A stretch of 64,000 nt of DNA from Forficula auricularia (GCA_024734495.1 JALMQS010000844.1:525932-589931), one strand, 5' to 3'; shown: positions 19,735-31,464, numbered from the stretch's first letter. A program made the numbers and translations. The notes: a model not told the origin generated them from the letters alone.

Positions 19735-20275
19735 AATAACACTGCTCGACAAAAATTAAACAAACATTTCCCTCATACACCTAACAATGGATTTCAGTAG
19801 AGTTTACTACGATGATTTTACAACACTTCAGAGTTTTGAGATATTATCGGCCAAAATGACGAAAAATACTATTTTGACCTATTTTTGAGTCCTATTAAAT
19901 ATTAAACAGCAATATTTTAAATCAAAATATTTTTTTGTCGTAATAGAAAACAGCTTCCTCTTTGATTTTCAAATTACCACTTGTTTGTAGCTCAATTAGA
20001 ACTCGAGTTATAACTAAAAAAAATTAAGACCCTATATTTTTATCTATGATTATTATCCTTTATAATCTTGTAGTTTTAGATTTTTATTTATAACTCGAGT
20101 TCTAATTGAGCTAAAAACAAGTGATATGTAATTTGAAAATCAAAGAGGTAGCTGTTTTCTATTATCGTCAATGAAATATTTTGATTTCAAATATTGGTGT
20201 TTAAGATTTAATGGGACTCGAAAATAAGGTCAAAATATCTCAAAACTCTGACCTAACTATTTATAAAACAAAAAC
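19735..20275. repeat. Foldback with ACACTGCTCGACAAAAATT ends
   Basis: Arms 19738-20040 and 20075-20250 are inverted copies (GCTTCCTCTTTGATTTTCAA and complement; CTCGAGTTATAACTAAA and complement). The outermost part of the right arm is missing. The same arms form the larger foldbacks at 49470-50335 and 59915-61240. Confidence 0.75.
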
Positions 20276-20289
20276 AAACAAGATAGATT

Positions 20290-20995
20290 ATTACTTTGTT
20301 ATTTACTTACTATCATATGCAATATTGAGTTATTTATTTAAATATTCTTCGGCATCTCAATTTTGAAAAATTATCCTCGGGATGATTGATAACTGATGTA
20401 GTTGACCCGAGTAGTTTAGTTATATTTTTGGCCACGAGATTGCGTAGTGCCAAGAACGGATTAATTTGTTAAAGAATATGTTTGGAGGTTTGTATCTTTG
20501 AAACGTCATATTTTAATACAAACAATAAATTGTCCTTAACCCACCTATAAAAATTAGAATACAATCGACCATTCAAATTGATATTTAATCTCGCAATCGT
20601 TAGTGAAAAGATATTTCTCTCGACTCAATCTCTAGAAAAAGAAATTGTATTGTATATAATTTCTTCAATTTCTACACTCAGCTCTGAAATAAGTATATGT
20701 GTATTTAATAGGCTGCATTTTAATGGCTTTAATAGGGCGATAAAGAAGAGATCCATCAAACAGCCTGGATAAGATAATTGAGAAGGAAAAAAAAACCCTG
20801 GCGATTTTTCCGCGCGTTTCTTAACCTTCGGCTCACCTTCAAGACCAACCAAGATGCAATGGCTGCAAAGGCTTCGCGCCAAAAACACTTCTTATCTGGC
20901 CTTCAGACAGACGAGGAGCAACCATCAACATTTGCATCTTGTTCTTTTAATACTCATCTGTCATACTAGATGCAACTCTTACTTAATATTGTTAC
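20290..20995. other. No recognised gene; mixed unique sequence
   Basis: Includes a more balanced block (20780-20960) with short open frames on both strands, none with a known domain. It may be host untranslated sequence. Confidence 0.3.
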
Positions 20996-21000
20996 AGCTT

Positions 21001-21660
21001 TTTAACCGACTTCAAAAAAGGAGAAGATTCTCAATTTGACTGATTTTTTTACTTTATCCAATGCGAAGCATGGAAGAAAGTATTGTAATGGGTCTCGCGG
21101 CAAGCGCGACTTCAAAGGGTCCTCAGGTAAAGACTACGGAACCCATAGACTCAATTAAGGTCACAAATTGAAGTATTCAATGAGATTGAATTTTAGCACG
21201 TGACGGTTTTGCCAAAAATTACCTGGAATCTCGCCGAGAGGCCAAAAAGTGCCATTTTTTTTGGAAGTGCGTGCGGATGGATGGATGGATGGATGGATGT
21301 GTGTTATCGTTTTTTTCGTCCACGAATTTTTCCACACCGTTGCACCGAATGAATTGAAATTGAAAACCTACCAGTATTTTAACAAAATGAAGCGCTGATT
21401 AGTTTTTGGTACATATCGGTCCACAAACATTAGTACTTTATTTCAGTACTTTTTTAGTTTTTTCTAAATATCTTGAAAATGACTTAACCAATTTTGATGA
21501 AATTTAATATCCTAATTAAGTACCTTGGGAACCACAAAAAAGGTTAAATAAAGTTTTTAGTAAAATTATATTTTAAAGTACTTTACTCTAGAACATATTA
21601 ATATTTCAAATGAATTTGGATAAAGTTTAGCAACGATCCGTTGCAGTTTATTTTATCTAT
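21001..21660 (+). repeat. ACCGACTTC and family A-long repeat fragments
   Basis: Starts TTTTTAACCGACTTCAAAA, then switches to the family A-long body (ACTTTATCCAATGCGAAG at 21051), including a (GGAT)n microsatellite at 21274-21299, and ends with the GGATAAAGTTTAGCAACGAT terminus near 21618. Confidence 0.7.
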
Positions 21661-21993
21661 TCTACCTGATATCTTCGCCAATTGTGAATCGATTTTGATG
21701 ATTTTTTTGCATTGGGTCCAGTCTAGTTTCCGATTGGTCTCGTTTTTTTTCATTGGAAATTGACCTTTTTTGCTATATTTGTTCATTCTACATATTTTAA
21801 GTCCGGGTTGATAGTGGTCCTATGATTATTACTATTTTTAATTGATTTTGATTTTCTTTCAACAAACTAAAATACTAATTATTTAGTTGAATAAAAGATT
21901 TCACTGTCGATGGTAACAGAATTGTTTTTATTTTAGGTTAAAAATAAAATGAGAGAGTCTTCTGTTTTTTAAATAAAATAATTTTTAATTATT

Positions 21994-22038
21994 TCTAGAG
22001 ACTATAGTTTCGAAGGCATTGCCTTCATCATCAGTCTA
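21994..22038 (-). ncRNA. Hammerhead ribozyme, left arm of HH-A copy 2
   Basis: Minus strand: TAGA, CTGATGA, AAGGC/GCCTT stem II, GAAAC-TATA-GTC, TCTA. Identical in core to the copy 1 motifs. Confidence 0.75.
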
Positions 22039-22158
22039 TCACAAATATTTCAAATTAGTTACAAATTAAGATTTATACATTGAAAATTTTTAACATTATA
22101 TATTTTCAAAATTTTCAATGTATAAATCTTAATTTGTAACTAATTTGAAATATTTGTG

Positions 22159-22203
22159 ATAGACTGATGATGAAGGCAATGCCTTCGAAACTATAGTCTC
22201 TAG
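22159..22203 (+). ncRNA. Hammerhead ribozyme, right arm of HH-A copy 2
   Basis: CTGATGA at 22164-22170, GAAA at 22187-22190, predicted cleavage after C22198. Stem I TAGA/TCTA. Same sequence as 3161-3204. Confidence 0.78.
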
Positions 22204-22639
22204 AAATAATTAAAAATTATTTTATTTAAAAACAGAAGACTCTCTCATTTTATTTTTAACCTAAAACTAATTATTTATTCTAAAACACCTGTTAACGATA
22301 AAAATTAATTCAAAATAACTAAAAAAAGAGAACTCAATACCATAAAGTGGTTTTAATAATGATTAATAGCGAATAAAATTTTTTTCGAAATTTTCAAAAA
22401 TCGAATAAAAATACTAATTATCTTAGGACTACTATCAACCAAGTCTTAAAATTTGTAGAATGAATAGAAGTTTAAAAGAAAAAAAAATCGAAAAGTAAGT
22501 ACATACATCAGTTTCAAAAACAAGATTAAAATTTTCAAACTCAAAAATCGCATATTAATACAGTTTAAATAATTTTTTGATATTTTTTTCTAAAAAGTAT
22601 GTAAAAAACAAAGATAAAAAAAAAAATTGAATTTGGACT

Positions 22640-23040
22640 ATTTTTAACCGACTTCAAAAAAGGAGAAGGTTCTCAATTCGACTGAATTTTTTTTTTGTGT
22701 CTATGTTACCTATCTCATATCTCCGCCAATTGGGAACCGATTTTGATGATTTTTTTGCATTGGGTTCAGTCTAGCTTTCGATTGGTCCCGTTTTTTGCAT
22801 TGTTATTGGACCTAATTAATAAATTAAAGGGTGTAGATGTTGATATGTTTGTTCAGGCTTAACTTCTTTGTTTATGAACCGATTTCGATGATTCTTTTTA
22901 TATTGGAAAGAGGGTACCTTAGGGGTGGTCCCATATTAATTTGGTCAAGTTCTGATGATATGATCAATGACGAATTAACGTAAATTTCCAATTCTTATGA
23001 GCAAATAATCGAAATTATAATAAATAAAATCTTTTATAAA
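22640..23040 (+). repeat. ACCGACTTC repeat, single arm
   Basis: TTTTTAACCGACTTCAAAAAAGG through TTTGGTCAAGTTCTGATGAT and on to AATAAATAAAATCTTTTATA. This matches, in one orientation, the whole left arm of the foldback at 935-1680. Confidence 0.75.
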
Positions 23041-23329
23041 AAAATCAATCTTAAAACGTTTATTTAAAACCCGCAAACGTTTCTAGAGAATTTCTATATT
23101 TATGAATTTAATTTTATTATCATTTTCTGATTCATTCGCACGACGCTTTCTCTTACGAGATGCAAGCAAGGTATTATCTTAAGTCACTATTAATAACGTC
23201 ACTAAAGAGAGAAAAATAAAAATATTTTTTATAAAAAAAAAAATCGACTTCAAAAAAATTAAATGCAACAAATAAAATAATAAGTAATCAAAAATAAAAT
23301 AAAATACACTAAAAGGTATAAAATAGGAA

Positions 23330-23970
23330 GGTTATTTACGAAAAGTTGATATTTTTCGAGTTATAAGCAAAAAAACCACCTAAAATAAGGTTTTTTAACC
23401 TTTTTTTGCATTCTTTATTTTACCATGATAAAAGTGTTTTTTTGCTATCTCAAAAACGGGTGAATCTATTTTGATTAAACAAATTGGGCTTAACCATGGC
23501 GTTTCGGTCTACAAAAAAGCCATAATAAATGAACATCGAAAAAATTGTATTTTTCGAGATAATAACTGTTTTGTCAAAATGTCTGTTAGTAGGTACGTGC
23601 GTTACCAAATTTTTGTGGACGCTCTAGCTCAAAAACTAGCGTGAATACCAAAACTAAATTTCACATTTAGTTTTATGGCATTGAGATTAAGAGCTGATTA
23701 GATTTTGGTTGAAATCTAACCAAAATTAAGGGGAGGAGGTTAGGTATATAAATTTAAGATTTTTAAACTAAAAAAAAAAAAAAAAAATGAAATAATATAC
23801 TAGTTATATAAAATCAACCTATAATAACGAACAGATAATTAGATTTTTCTAGGGCAAAATTTTTTGCGGGGAAGGGGGGGGGGTCAAAAAATATAAATAT
23901 AGACCCTTTGACCAATCTCAACCAAATTTTGTTTATCTACATAATCCCCAGATAGCACACTCGCTCTAGA
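23330..23970 (+). repeat. Repeat family D, copy 1
   Basis: Family D is marked by ATCTCAAAAACGG, CTACAAAAAAGCC(C)TAATAA, TGAACATCGAAAAAATT, TTTTGTCAAAATGTCTGTTA and, near its 3' side, a variable G run followed by TCAAAAA and a GGCC(C)TTTGA block. Copies: 23400, 32560, 46440 and 58195 in plus orientation; the distal part is inverted at 59160-59400. No protein is encoded. Confidence 0.75.
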
Positions 23971-24037
23971 AGAAGTCTTATCCAGCTCTTATTGTCTTTA
24001 AGATGTCTTTATGATGTCTAGAAAACATCTTTTAGAC

Positions 24038-24635
24038 CAGTGGTTTCCAACCTGGTGGCGATCGCCCCCCAAGTGGGCGATTTGGGTTTTCAGGGGGCGA
24101 TAAATAAGTGAGGGCGATTGGGGGGCGATGAGTATTCTAAGGGGGGTGGATTAAAATAGTACTGTACAGTAGAAGTTGCCGGGTAAAATAAAACAATAAC
24201 AAAGTTTTAAAACTATCATTTATTTTTTCAAACTTTAACTTAGCCCAGTAGAGGGGTTTCAGCTTACATTAATTGCGGGAAAAGATTTTTTTTAGGTATG
24301 GTGTGGGTATGCGAAATCTAAGTTTCTGACCTCGAAAATGTGGGGGACAACTTTTGGTGGCCGAAAAACTTCGAAATTTTCAAACTTTTCCCAGTTTCCC
24401 GCTTATAACTCGAAAACAGTTCATATTTTGCAAATAACCGTCCTATAGTAAATTAAAGAAACCATGTTTGTTTTTATATACGGTAATAAATTTGTTTAAA
24501 ATAATAAAACTGCTTTATTAATTACACTTTACTTCAAAAATAAAATTAGACATACTCTGAAAATGAAAAGGGGGCGATAGGTGTTAGTCAACATCCAGAA
24601 AGTGGCGATGGGCCACAAAAGGTTGTGAACCACTG
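24038..24635. mobile_element. hAT-type MITE with imperfect 8-bp TSD
   Basis: Inverted ends CAGTGGTTTCCAACCT and (reverse complement of the right end) CAGTGGTTCACAACCT. Subterminal GGGGGCGAT repeats occur on both sides. Flanks TTTTAGAC and TTCTAGAG match at 6 of 8 positions. At 598 bp with no transposase it is a non-autonomous hAT. Confidence 0.82.
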
Positions 24636-25194
24636 TTCTAGAGCAAGTGTGCTAGCAGGGATCAGTGGGCCTCCAGAAGTCTAAAAATGCAAAAACTTAC
24701 CTCCCAAAAAAGGGAGGGGGGGGACAATCTAGGCCCTTGGACTGGTTTTGAGAACTAGAAAATGTTTCGCGGTTATATTAATTAATCTGATTACCCCCTT
24801 TAACTAGTTATTATACCCTTATGGGACTACTTACCCCTAGGTTAGTAACCAGGGTTCTAGAGCTTTAGAAGTATATCAAAATTATGTTGAACTTCAAGGC
24901 TCTTCTAGACGTTTTTATCATATTATTCGATATATAAAATCAGGAACTTCATTACAATTTTCAAGATTAGTAAATTATGTGTCTTTCATGTTGATGAAAT
25001 ATTATTTTTAATATATTTTAATTTTTTAGTTATTACCATATATATATATGGTAAAAGTTGAAGCAGCTGGTGGTCCTGATGTGGAGGGAGGTGGGACTCC
25101 TGGGTGGTGAGGAGGACCAGGAGAGAGAGAGGGAACTCCTTTTCTGGAGGCGTACCATAGACCCTAGGGTCGTTGGCTCCTTCTCTCTCATCAA

Positions 25195-25221
25195 CAGAGA
25201 GAGAGAGAGAGAGAGAGAGAC
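25195..25221. repeat. (GA)n microsatellite in a G+C-rich block
   Basis: Pure GA run inside a G+C-richer unique block (25060-25330). Open frames on both strands there are driven by the repeat and have no domain. Confidence 0.9.
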
Positions 25222-25561
25222 CTTAGTGTTTGCTTTCTTTCTCTTTTTATCCAGACCTACTCTTTCTTTCTTTTGTTTACTTCCAGTGCGCGTCCACTCC
25301 AGCTCTCCAGCCAGCCTTCTTCTTAACATTTGGACAATGCTTTCCTTATAGTATTTTAGAATACGAATCATGTTGTTTTATCATCCTGATATTAATTGTA
25401 CAATTACTCGTACAATATATGTATTCTTCTTATTTCTGGCATTGTTCTTCAAAGGATAATAATTCTTTTAATTTTAAATTATATGGATTTAAAAACAATA
25501 TTTTGAGAAAGAGGAACATAATAATATGGGGGTATCCCTTAAAACGTAGAAAGAAAATAGG

Positions 25562-26567
25562 CAGGGATCGGAAATTGCAGAAAAATGGGTTCGGTTTGGG
25601 TTCGGGTTCAGGCTCGGTTCAGGTTCAGAGAAATATTTTTTGGTTGGTTCGGCGGTTCCGGTTCAGTTCCGTTTCGGGTTCGAAAAATGTAAAAATTATA
25701 TATCTGAAAATAGTGCAAAAAAGTATGAATTTTGTAAATGTCGTATAAATATTAACCATAGAGTAATATAGAGTGGAAGGCTCCATACAGAGCCAATGTA
25801 CGATATTTTACCGTATTCGAGTTACAGAGCTCTCTGGCGGGACCAGTGCGACACCATTGGACAATAAAATAGCGGGAATCACTCTTCTCAGTGCAAATTT
25901 TGATGACGTCACTTTAGGCACCTTTAATAATATTTTAATTTAATCTATAAAGTTGTAGGTTAGACAATTTTCTAAATGGAGGTTAAACACTTAATCGGTA
26001 TATATATCTATCATATAGTGTTTAATCTATGACATAGGTTTTGAATGTTCTATGATCTTTGGATAGCTCTTAAGAACTAAGAATTTTAGCCCTGCGGTTG
26101 CTAGAGAGCGCTTTTCGATATACGGTAGCCTTCCACTCTATATTAATCTTATGATATTAACCTTGCACAATTCGTTTATAGTGTATAAATTTTAGTTTTG
26201 AGTTCTCCGTAAGATGGCAAAACTTTAGAAGACAGTTACTTTTACTGTCTTTCTGATCATGTCTTTCACAGCTCGTGGGTAAACAATTCGCATATTGTTG
26301 TCATTTATTATTTGGCGCCAGTAAATCACCAGGAGGCGGAGTACCGCTGAGGCGTGCAACTGATGTTTATATTTACAATATACCATGACATAACACAGAA
26401 GTTGAAAAACTTTGGTTCAGCGAACCCGGTTTTTTGAACCTGAAAATAATGGGTTCAGTTCAGGTTCGGGTTCAACTCGACCAAGTTAAGGGTTTTAAAT
26501 CAGGTTCACAAAAAAGATGGTTTCGGAACAGTTTTCGGTTCGGGTTAGGTTCGGTTTCCGGTCCCTG
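25562..26567. mobile_element. hAT-like MITE with GGTTCGGGTTC subterminal repeats, carrying a nested MITE
   Basis: Ends CAGGGATCGGAAA and (reverse complement of the right end) CAGGGACCGGAAA. Both sides carry many GGTTC(A/G)GGTTC subterminal repeats. Flanks GAAAATAG and AAAAATAG are an 8-bp duplication with one mismatch (one extra G on the left). The Gly/Ser-repeat open frame near the left end is an artefact of these repeats. Confidence 0.7.
25766..26150. mobile_element. Nested MITE with AGAGTGGAAGGCT ends
   Basis: Inverted ends AATATAGAGTGGAAGGCT at the left and its complement AGCCTTCCACTCTATATT at the right, about 380 bp, no open frame. It lies wholly inside the hAT-like element 25562-26567, so it inserted later. 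Confidence 0.75.
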
Positions 26568-26777
26568 AAAAATAGTCATTAAAATGACAAACAAAAATTA
26601 CATTAAAAAACTTACTCTACCAAAATAATAATAATTTCCTATTTAATATTCAAATTATTATAATATTAAAAATGTTTCACTAATAAACTTCAAACCGAGT
26701 TCCCCAAGTTTTATGAAAATTATTATACTTACATGTACCGTGAACTAATTAATTTTTTGAGAATGTATATAATATAG

Positions 26778-26915
26778 TAAAATAGAGGAGAGCTAAAATA
26801 AACATGCTTTATTTATTTACTTTTTCAACAATACAAATAAATAATCAATAAAATATTGTAAACAAAACAAATTAATTATTAAACAATTATTTAATTAGAT
26901 TTAATTATTCTTTAG
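26778..26915 (+). repeat. Repeat family A, copy
   Basis: Near full core, from GAGGAGAGCTAAAATAAACA to the TTAGATTTAATTATTC end. Confidence 0.8.
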
Positions 26916-27189
26916 ACTTTAGAGAATATAATATTATAACATTGAAAGAATCAGCTAAGCAGGATTTTTTAATTGACATTTATCATTTACTATTAAACGT
27001 ATGCCTTACGTAATTTATTCGCATATAAATATTAATTTAATCTCTAATACGTAATACTGATACAATATCTTCTGATGAGGTCATTTATTCGTTTAGTTTA
27101 ACTAGGCTGAACGTTTCAAGCTAATGGTGACTTCAACGTTCATGTTTTCACCTAATTACCCTGATAATGAGAACCCGAAATGCAACCGA

Positions 27190-27500
27190 TTGAATTAGGA
27201 TAGTAGACTATTAAGTGAGTGAATTTCGCTGTTGTTGTTGTTGTTGTTGTTGTCGTGGAGAGTGGTTTGCTTTTTTTGTGAGTCTGTTTCTTTGTTCCTG
27301 TCTCGACGTCTCCTGTCCCTGAACCTTCCTTTCCTACCACTGGTCTGGTGCTGGTGCTGGGTGCTGGGTGCTGGGTGCTGGGTGCTAACAACTGCTGCTG
27401 CTGCTGCTGCTGCTCTCCTCGGAGGTGCACTTGGCAAGATTGCACACCGGAACAAAGAAAACAGAAAGAGCGTGGTCGCGGGCGGTTAACGCCTACCCGA
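27190..27500 (-). other. G+C-rich block with triplet and heptamer repeats; possible host 5' UTR
   Basis: Contains (GTT)n at 27231-27252, four or more GCTGGGT repeats (27356-27386) and (GCT)n at 27394-27414. On the minus strand this gives open frames with Gln and Thr runs, but no domain. Composition and uniqueness differ from the surrounding repeats, as seen in insect promoter/5' UTR regions, though nothing confirms transcription. Confidence 0.3.
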
Positions 27501-27684
27501 AAATTATACTCATTGACACTCACTCGATCCATTTCATTTTCTATACTGACAACTTTCAAATAACTGGACATTTTACAGAAATGAATAAGACAAGGAATAA
27601 AGCTATTAGAGGGACACGATTTTTCCCTTCTATCTTATCCAATTAGACATCTTTATATTCGAATATTTATCATTAACGAGCTTT

Positions 27685-27850
27685 TCGTGTTGCCTTCGGC
27701 ACGCCCTCGAAACTCGGCCCTCCGGGCTGGTGCCCTGGCGGGCGGCGTCTCGGTCCAAAAATGTTATCCCTCTTAAAAAACCACACTCCAAATGTATACC
27801 TGTAAACTCCCGAAAATACATACTCTCTTAAAAGTTTCGCCTCATTTTCG
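27685..27850 (+). repeat. G+C-rich block shared with 43900-44045
   Basis: CTCGGCCCTCCGGGCTGGTG and the following 130 bp match the minus strand of 43900-44045, which lies directly 5' of the R2-type LINE remnant. The block contains small hairpins (GCCTTCGGC, GCCCTCCGGGC). It may belong to an element end; the function is unknown. Confidence 0.6.
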
Positions 27851-28383
27851 TCACTGACACAGCTACAGAAATGAGGCTCTAGATATAAATCTGGGAGTAT
27901 TTCTTATTTCTATAATCTACAGCATTATGATATTTTTTGTGTGGAAATCTGTAGATTTATTTAAATAAGTGGGATCATGTGAGGAGGAGAATTATATTAT
28001 ATCATTTTTTTTTAAATTTGGGATCGATAATCGATATAAGGCTCCAAATATTTAAAAGAGATCAGGTGTTGTTTGTATGAGAGGCTGCTCCAGTATTGCA
28101 ATGAGAAATTCGGGCGTGCGCTCTTTCTGTGCGCAAAGAAAAGCAAATTGAATATTTAATTTTTGAGTGGTGAGGGGGTCGGGGAGGAGGAATATTTAAT
28201 GTTTCTTAATTTAAAATCAATTGGAGTCTTTCATTTCAAAATTCGAGTCCAAATTACGATTATATTTCAAATATGCCGACGGCGCTCCCTGTCGGCGGCA
28301 TTACGTCAGCGTTGCGGCAAATTAATCTTGACTAATCTATATAGTATGATTACTTATAATTATTAGATACTGCCATTATTATT

Positions 28384-28745
28384 GAAGGAGACAATAAAAG
28401 AGTGTGTCTTACTGCTGGAAAAATAAATTTTTAATTTATTTATAACGAGACTATAGATTCGAGGCATTTTGCCCTCTCCATTAATTGATTCACAGGAATT
28501 AATATATGAAAGTGAGATTTAGACGTTATCTGGGCAAATTATGATTTACCATTTGATGGTGTAAATAATCTCACTTTTATATATTAATTCCTGTGAATCA
28601 ATTTTGTAATAGATTGATGAAAAGGGCAAAGTCCTCGAAACTATAGTCTCGTTATAAATAAATTAAAAATTTATAATAATTTCAGCAGAAGACACACTCT
28701 TTCATTGTCTACAAATTCTCCTACTCTCGGACAAAAGAAATTTTC
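28384..28745. mobile_element. Hammerhead foldback of family HH-B, decayed
   Basis: Inverted arms from GAAGGAGACAATAAAAGAG with the same one-sided tail as 15730-16037. The left hammerhead has lost the CTGATGA box and has GAATC for GAAAC. The right one (28608-28660) has TTGATGA in place of CTGATGA, a change at the invariant C3 that should abolish cleavage. Confidence 0.72.
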
Positions 28746-28955
28746 AATTTACTATTATTAGGTATTACTTACTTTAGAATTAGTGATGTAACTTTTAATA
28801 TTCAATATATTCTAAATAAATTATGAATTATATTATTGAGAACGAAGAACATGTTTGTTTATTTATTTTCTATACAATAATATTAAATACATTGTTGTTG
28901 TCATGACAACCTAAAAAGAATCAATTAATTAGTTATAATATATTAATATACTATA

Positions 28956-29798
28956 TACCGGGTGAGTTTTTTATCTTGAGACAGTCTTATAACTCAAAAA
29001 ACAATGCATTATATGAAAAAAGTTTCAAATAAAAGTTTATTTAATCAAGGGAGAAACTCTACTACGTTATTGTTGTTCGAAGTAGAACAAGCTTTCAAGG
29101 GTATTTTGAGGCTCCTGAAGGTTGTATTCCTGTCAGGAAAACGCTCGGCATCTATCAATGACAGCCGCATAACACTTCTTCCATTGCCGCACAAATTAAG
29201 ACCATTTTGATTCTGATCTACAGCAAAAAATGCTCCATTTTTATTATGGAATTACAATATATCTCTACTGGATTGACACGAGAAATAAACTTTTTTAAAT
29301 TCAAAATTTCAAGTATTTGAAAATAATGTCTTAAATCTGAGTATAACGAAGTTTTAATATCATTATAAACACTTATTTTGATTGTTGTGACTCTTCAATT
29401 TAATAATGATTTATTTAATAATTAATTATTTAATTATTTAATCATTTGATAATTAAGTCAAATAATTGTTAAACATAATTTTTAAGACTTTTTTTAGAGA
29501 TCTAATTGATTCATATATTTTTGTTTATTTGATGTCGTATAAAAAAATAGTTCTTATGAAAGTTGTCCAGTTTTTTTTTGTAGTTTAAGTAGACCTATAG
29601 AAAAAATATAGGGTTCCATTTAAAAAACAGAACTTGACATTTGAAATACTCTTGAAAGCTTGTTCTAGGTCGACAAACAATAGCGTCGTTTTAGTTTCCC
29701 CCTCCATATAAATAAACTTTTATTTGAAACTTTTTTTCATATAATCCATTGTTTTTGAGTTATAAGACTGTCTCAAGATAAAAAAACACACCCGGTAT
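28956..29798. mobile_element. TA-flanked DNA transposon, ACCGGGTG ends (second copy)
   Basis: Ends TATACCGGGTGAGTTTTTTA and complement; arms share ATCTTGAGACAGTCTTATAA. The minus strand of 29080-29290 keeps a coding trace with AERFPDR, matching 10590-10640 of the first copy and recalling the DUF4817-type helix-turn-helix of arthropod transposases. Not functional. Confidence 0.7.
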
Positions 29799-29888
29799 AT
29801 ATCAATTAGACTTACCATAATATTTTTTTCTCAAACGGGGACAATTTCGTGAGTTTGCCAGAAAAAAGCTGAGCGACTTTTCTGTAAG

Positions 29889-30172
29889 GGGCCGTCTATA
29901 AATTACGTCAATCAGATTTGTGACATATTGTGTGACAGGGGGCTTGGAGATCCTTAAAAATTGTGATGTCACAAAAAGTCAAATTTAAAAAATTTTCAAA
30001 TATACTATTTTTTTAGATTTCAGATATTAATTGATTATTATTATTCCAACCTGAAAATGTTGTTAAAATAAATCTAGACAAAAAAATTATAAGCAAGCAA
30101 GTGTGACGTCATAATAGTGGGTAGGGGTTCTAAAAATCTTGAAATTTGTGTGACATAATTTATGGACGACCA
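29889..30172. mobile_element. MITE with GGGGCCGTCTATAAATTACG ends
   Basis: Left end GGGGCCGTCTATAAATTACG; right end TGACATAATTTATGGACGAC reads as its near complement. Subterminal TGTGACA and GATCCTTAAAAATTGTGA blocks. Related copies: 45053-45303 and a truncated one at 55200-55350. Confidence 0.75.
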
Positions 30173-30465
30173 CTTATCGTTATCGTGAATTTTCTTGAAA
30201 AATTCCTTGTTATTTTAAATCAAGCCCGCCCGTTTCCGTGTTACCTTAATTGCCATTTTCCGAGATTTCACTTTTTCACTTGGTCTACCATATATTTCGA
30301 ACTTTTTAATTTTTTTCCAAATAATCGGGACAAAATCACACTCTATCCGGGACGCCGACGCCAATTATTATTATAATATAAATTAAAAACAACCAACTTG
30401 GACAACTTATAATTTTGTATAAAAAATATATTAATTAACATCCATTTGTAAAAAAATTTTTTAGC

Positions 30466-30515
30466 CTAATTGACTGAAGATGGTCAAATAAAATTCAGGC
30501 CGAAACGTCTTATTA
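30466..30515 (+). ncRNA. Hammerhead-like motif
   Basis: CTGAAGA at 30474-30480, stem II GGTC/GGCC (one wobble), GAAA at 30502-30505, loopless ACGT and C30509. Stem I pairs CCTAA-TGA with TTA-TTA-GG with bulges. It lies just upstream of a family A copy; no foldback arm was found here. Confidence 0.5.
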
Positions 30516-30589
30516 AAGGTGTTTTATTGAACCCAGTGATTCCATCTTTGGCTGATACCTCCTCCTTCATCTAGTATAAATTAATTACT

Positions 30590-30725
30590 TTCTCATTAAT
30601 TTGTTTTGTTTACAATATGTTATTGATTATTTATTTGTATTGTTGAAAAAGTGAACAAAAAGCAAAATCAACAATTTTCTTTATTTTTAATCAATTGTTG
30701 ATCATTTTTAGTGAGTTTTGCTTAT
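30590..30725 (-). repeat. Repeat family A, copy
   Basis: Minus-orientation core followed by a variant arm ending near TTGCTTATTTATTATTACTA, also seen near 32130. Confidence 0.78.
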
Positions 30726-30829
30726 TTATTATTACTATTATATCTTGACCAAGATAAGAACAGCGCCCCCAGGGCTTCGCCCCGGGCAACACCTAAACTA
30801 GTGATACTATATATAAATTTCTATATCTT

Positions 30830-31320
30830 TATTGGTTCTACCACATATATCTACGTATACGTGAAGGCGCATAAATAACTAAGTAAGTTAAGTAAGTAAG
30901 TATGTTTCTTTTCGTCTGGAAGTGATTCTTGATTTTTGATTCTTTTGGTCTGTGTGTTGGTTGTTTTGCCGGCGTGGTCATTTCCCTTACCTGATCCCTC
31001 CTCCCCCTCCCCTCTCCTGCCCAGGTAGAGAGAGAGAGAGAGATGTTGTCTCCTATTGGTTGATTTTTTAGTTCCTTGATCATCCGCATGGAACGGGGCC
31101 AGGATCGGCGCTGTTGTCGCAACCCAATGCATCGCTCATTGCATAACCTGTACTTGTGTGGGAGACCATCCATCGCACCCCTTCGGATTGTTTTGATTTT
31201 TTACACATCCACCCCCATGTTTTTGTTAATTAGTGACCACCACTTATTTGAATTATCTTTGAACTTACTAATAATAAGAAAGTAACTCTATGTGATGGTC
31301 AAGTGTTCTGTCTAATAGCT
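30830..31320. other. Unassigned G+C-richer unique block
   Basis: Includes C-rich and (GA)n stretches (30990-31045) and balanced-composition sequence to 31200. Open frames on both strands lack known domains. Confidence 0.3.
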
Positions 31321-31462
31321 GCCATACAATGAAAGACCGTAGTCGTCTGGGCGGTAGTCGTCGGGCCTGGTTTCAGATTTCCAAGGTAACTAACCAAGTG
31401 AGCCACGCACCTTCTTCTTCCAACGCCAGCCATATTTGTTTCCCTGTCAAAAACAACTACCT

Positions 31463-31464
31463 GT

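Larger units (their letters stand above)
21886..22265. mobile_element. Foldback retroelement with two opposed hammerheads (HH-A copy 2), perfect 12-bp TSD
   Basis: A 380-bp copy of the 2797-3269 element: same start GTTGAATAAAAGATTTCACT and same end AACCTAAA. It lacks about 90 bp of the loop-proximal region. ACTAATTATTTA is duplicated at 21874-21885 and 22266-22277. Both hammerheads are intact. It sits between inverted flanks (TAGTGGTCCTATGATTATTA near 21812 and a diverged complement near 22425). Confidence 0.85.

Noticed and set aside
25230..25748. 172-codon plus-strand frame
   Set aside because: Its C-terminal Gly-Ser and Val-Gln repeats are the hAT-like subterminal GGTTCGG repeats; no domain in the rest.
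27065..27120. Hammerhead core (CTGATGA followed by a GAAACGTT complement)
   Set aside because: The two boxes are on opposite strands, so no ribozyme can form.
27152..27571. Minus-strand 139-codon open frame with poly-Gln and poly-Thr
   Set aside because: The runs come from (GCT)n, (GTT)n and a heptamer repeat; no domain, and opposite-strand frames of similar length exist over the same repeats.
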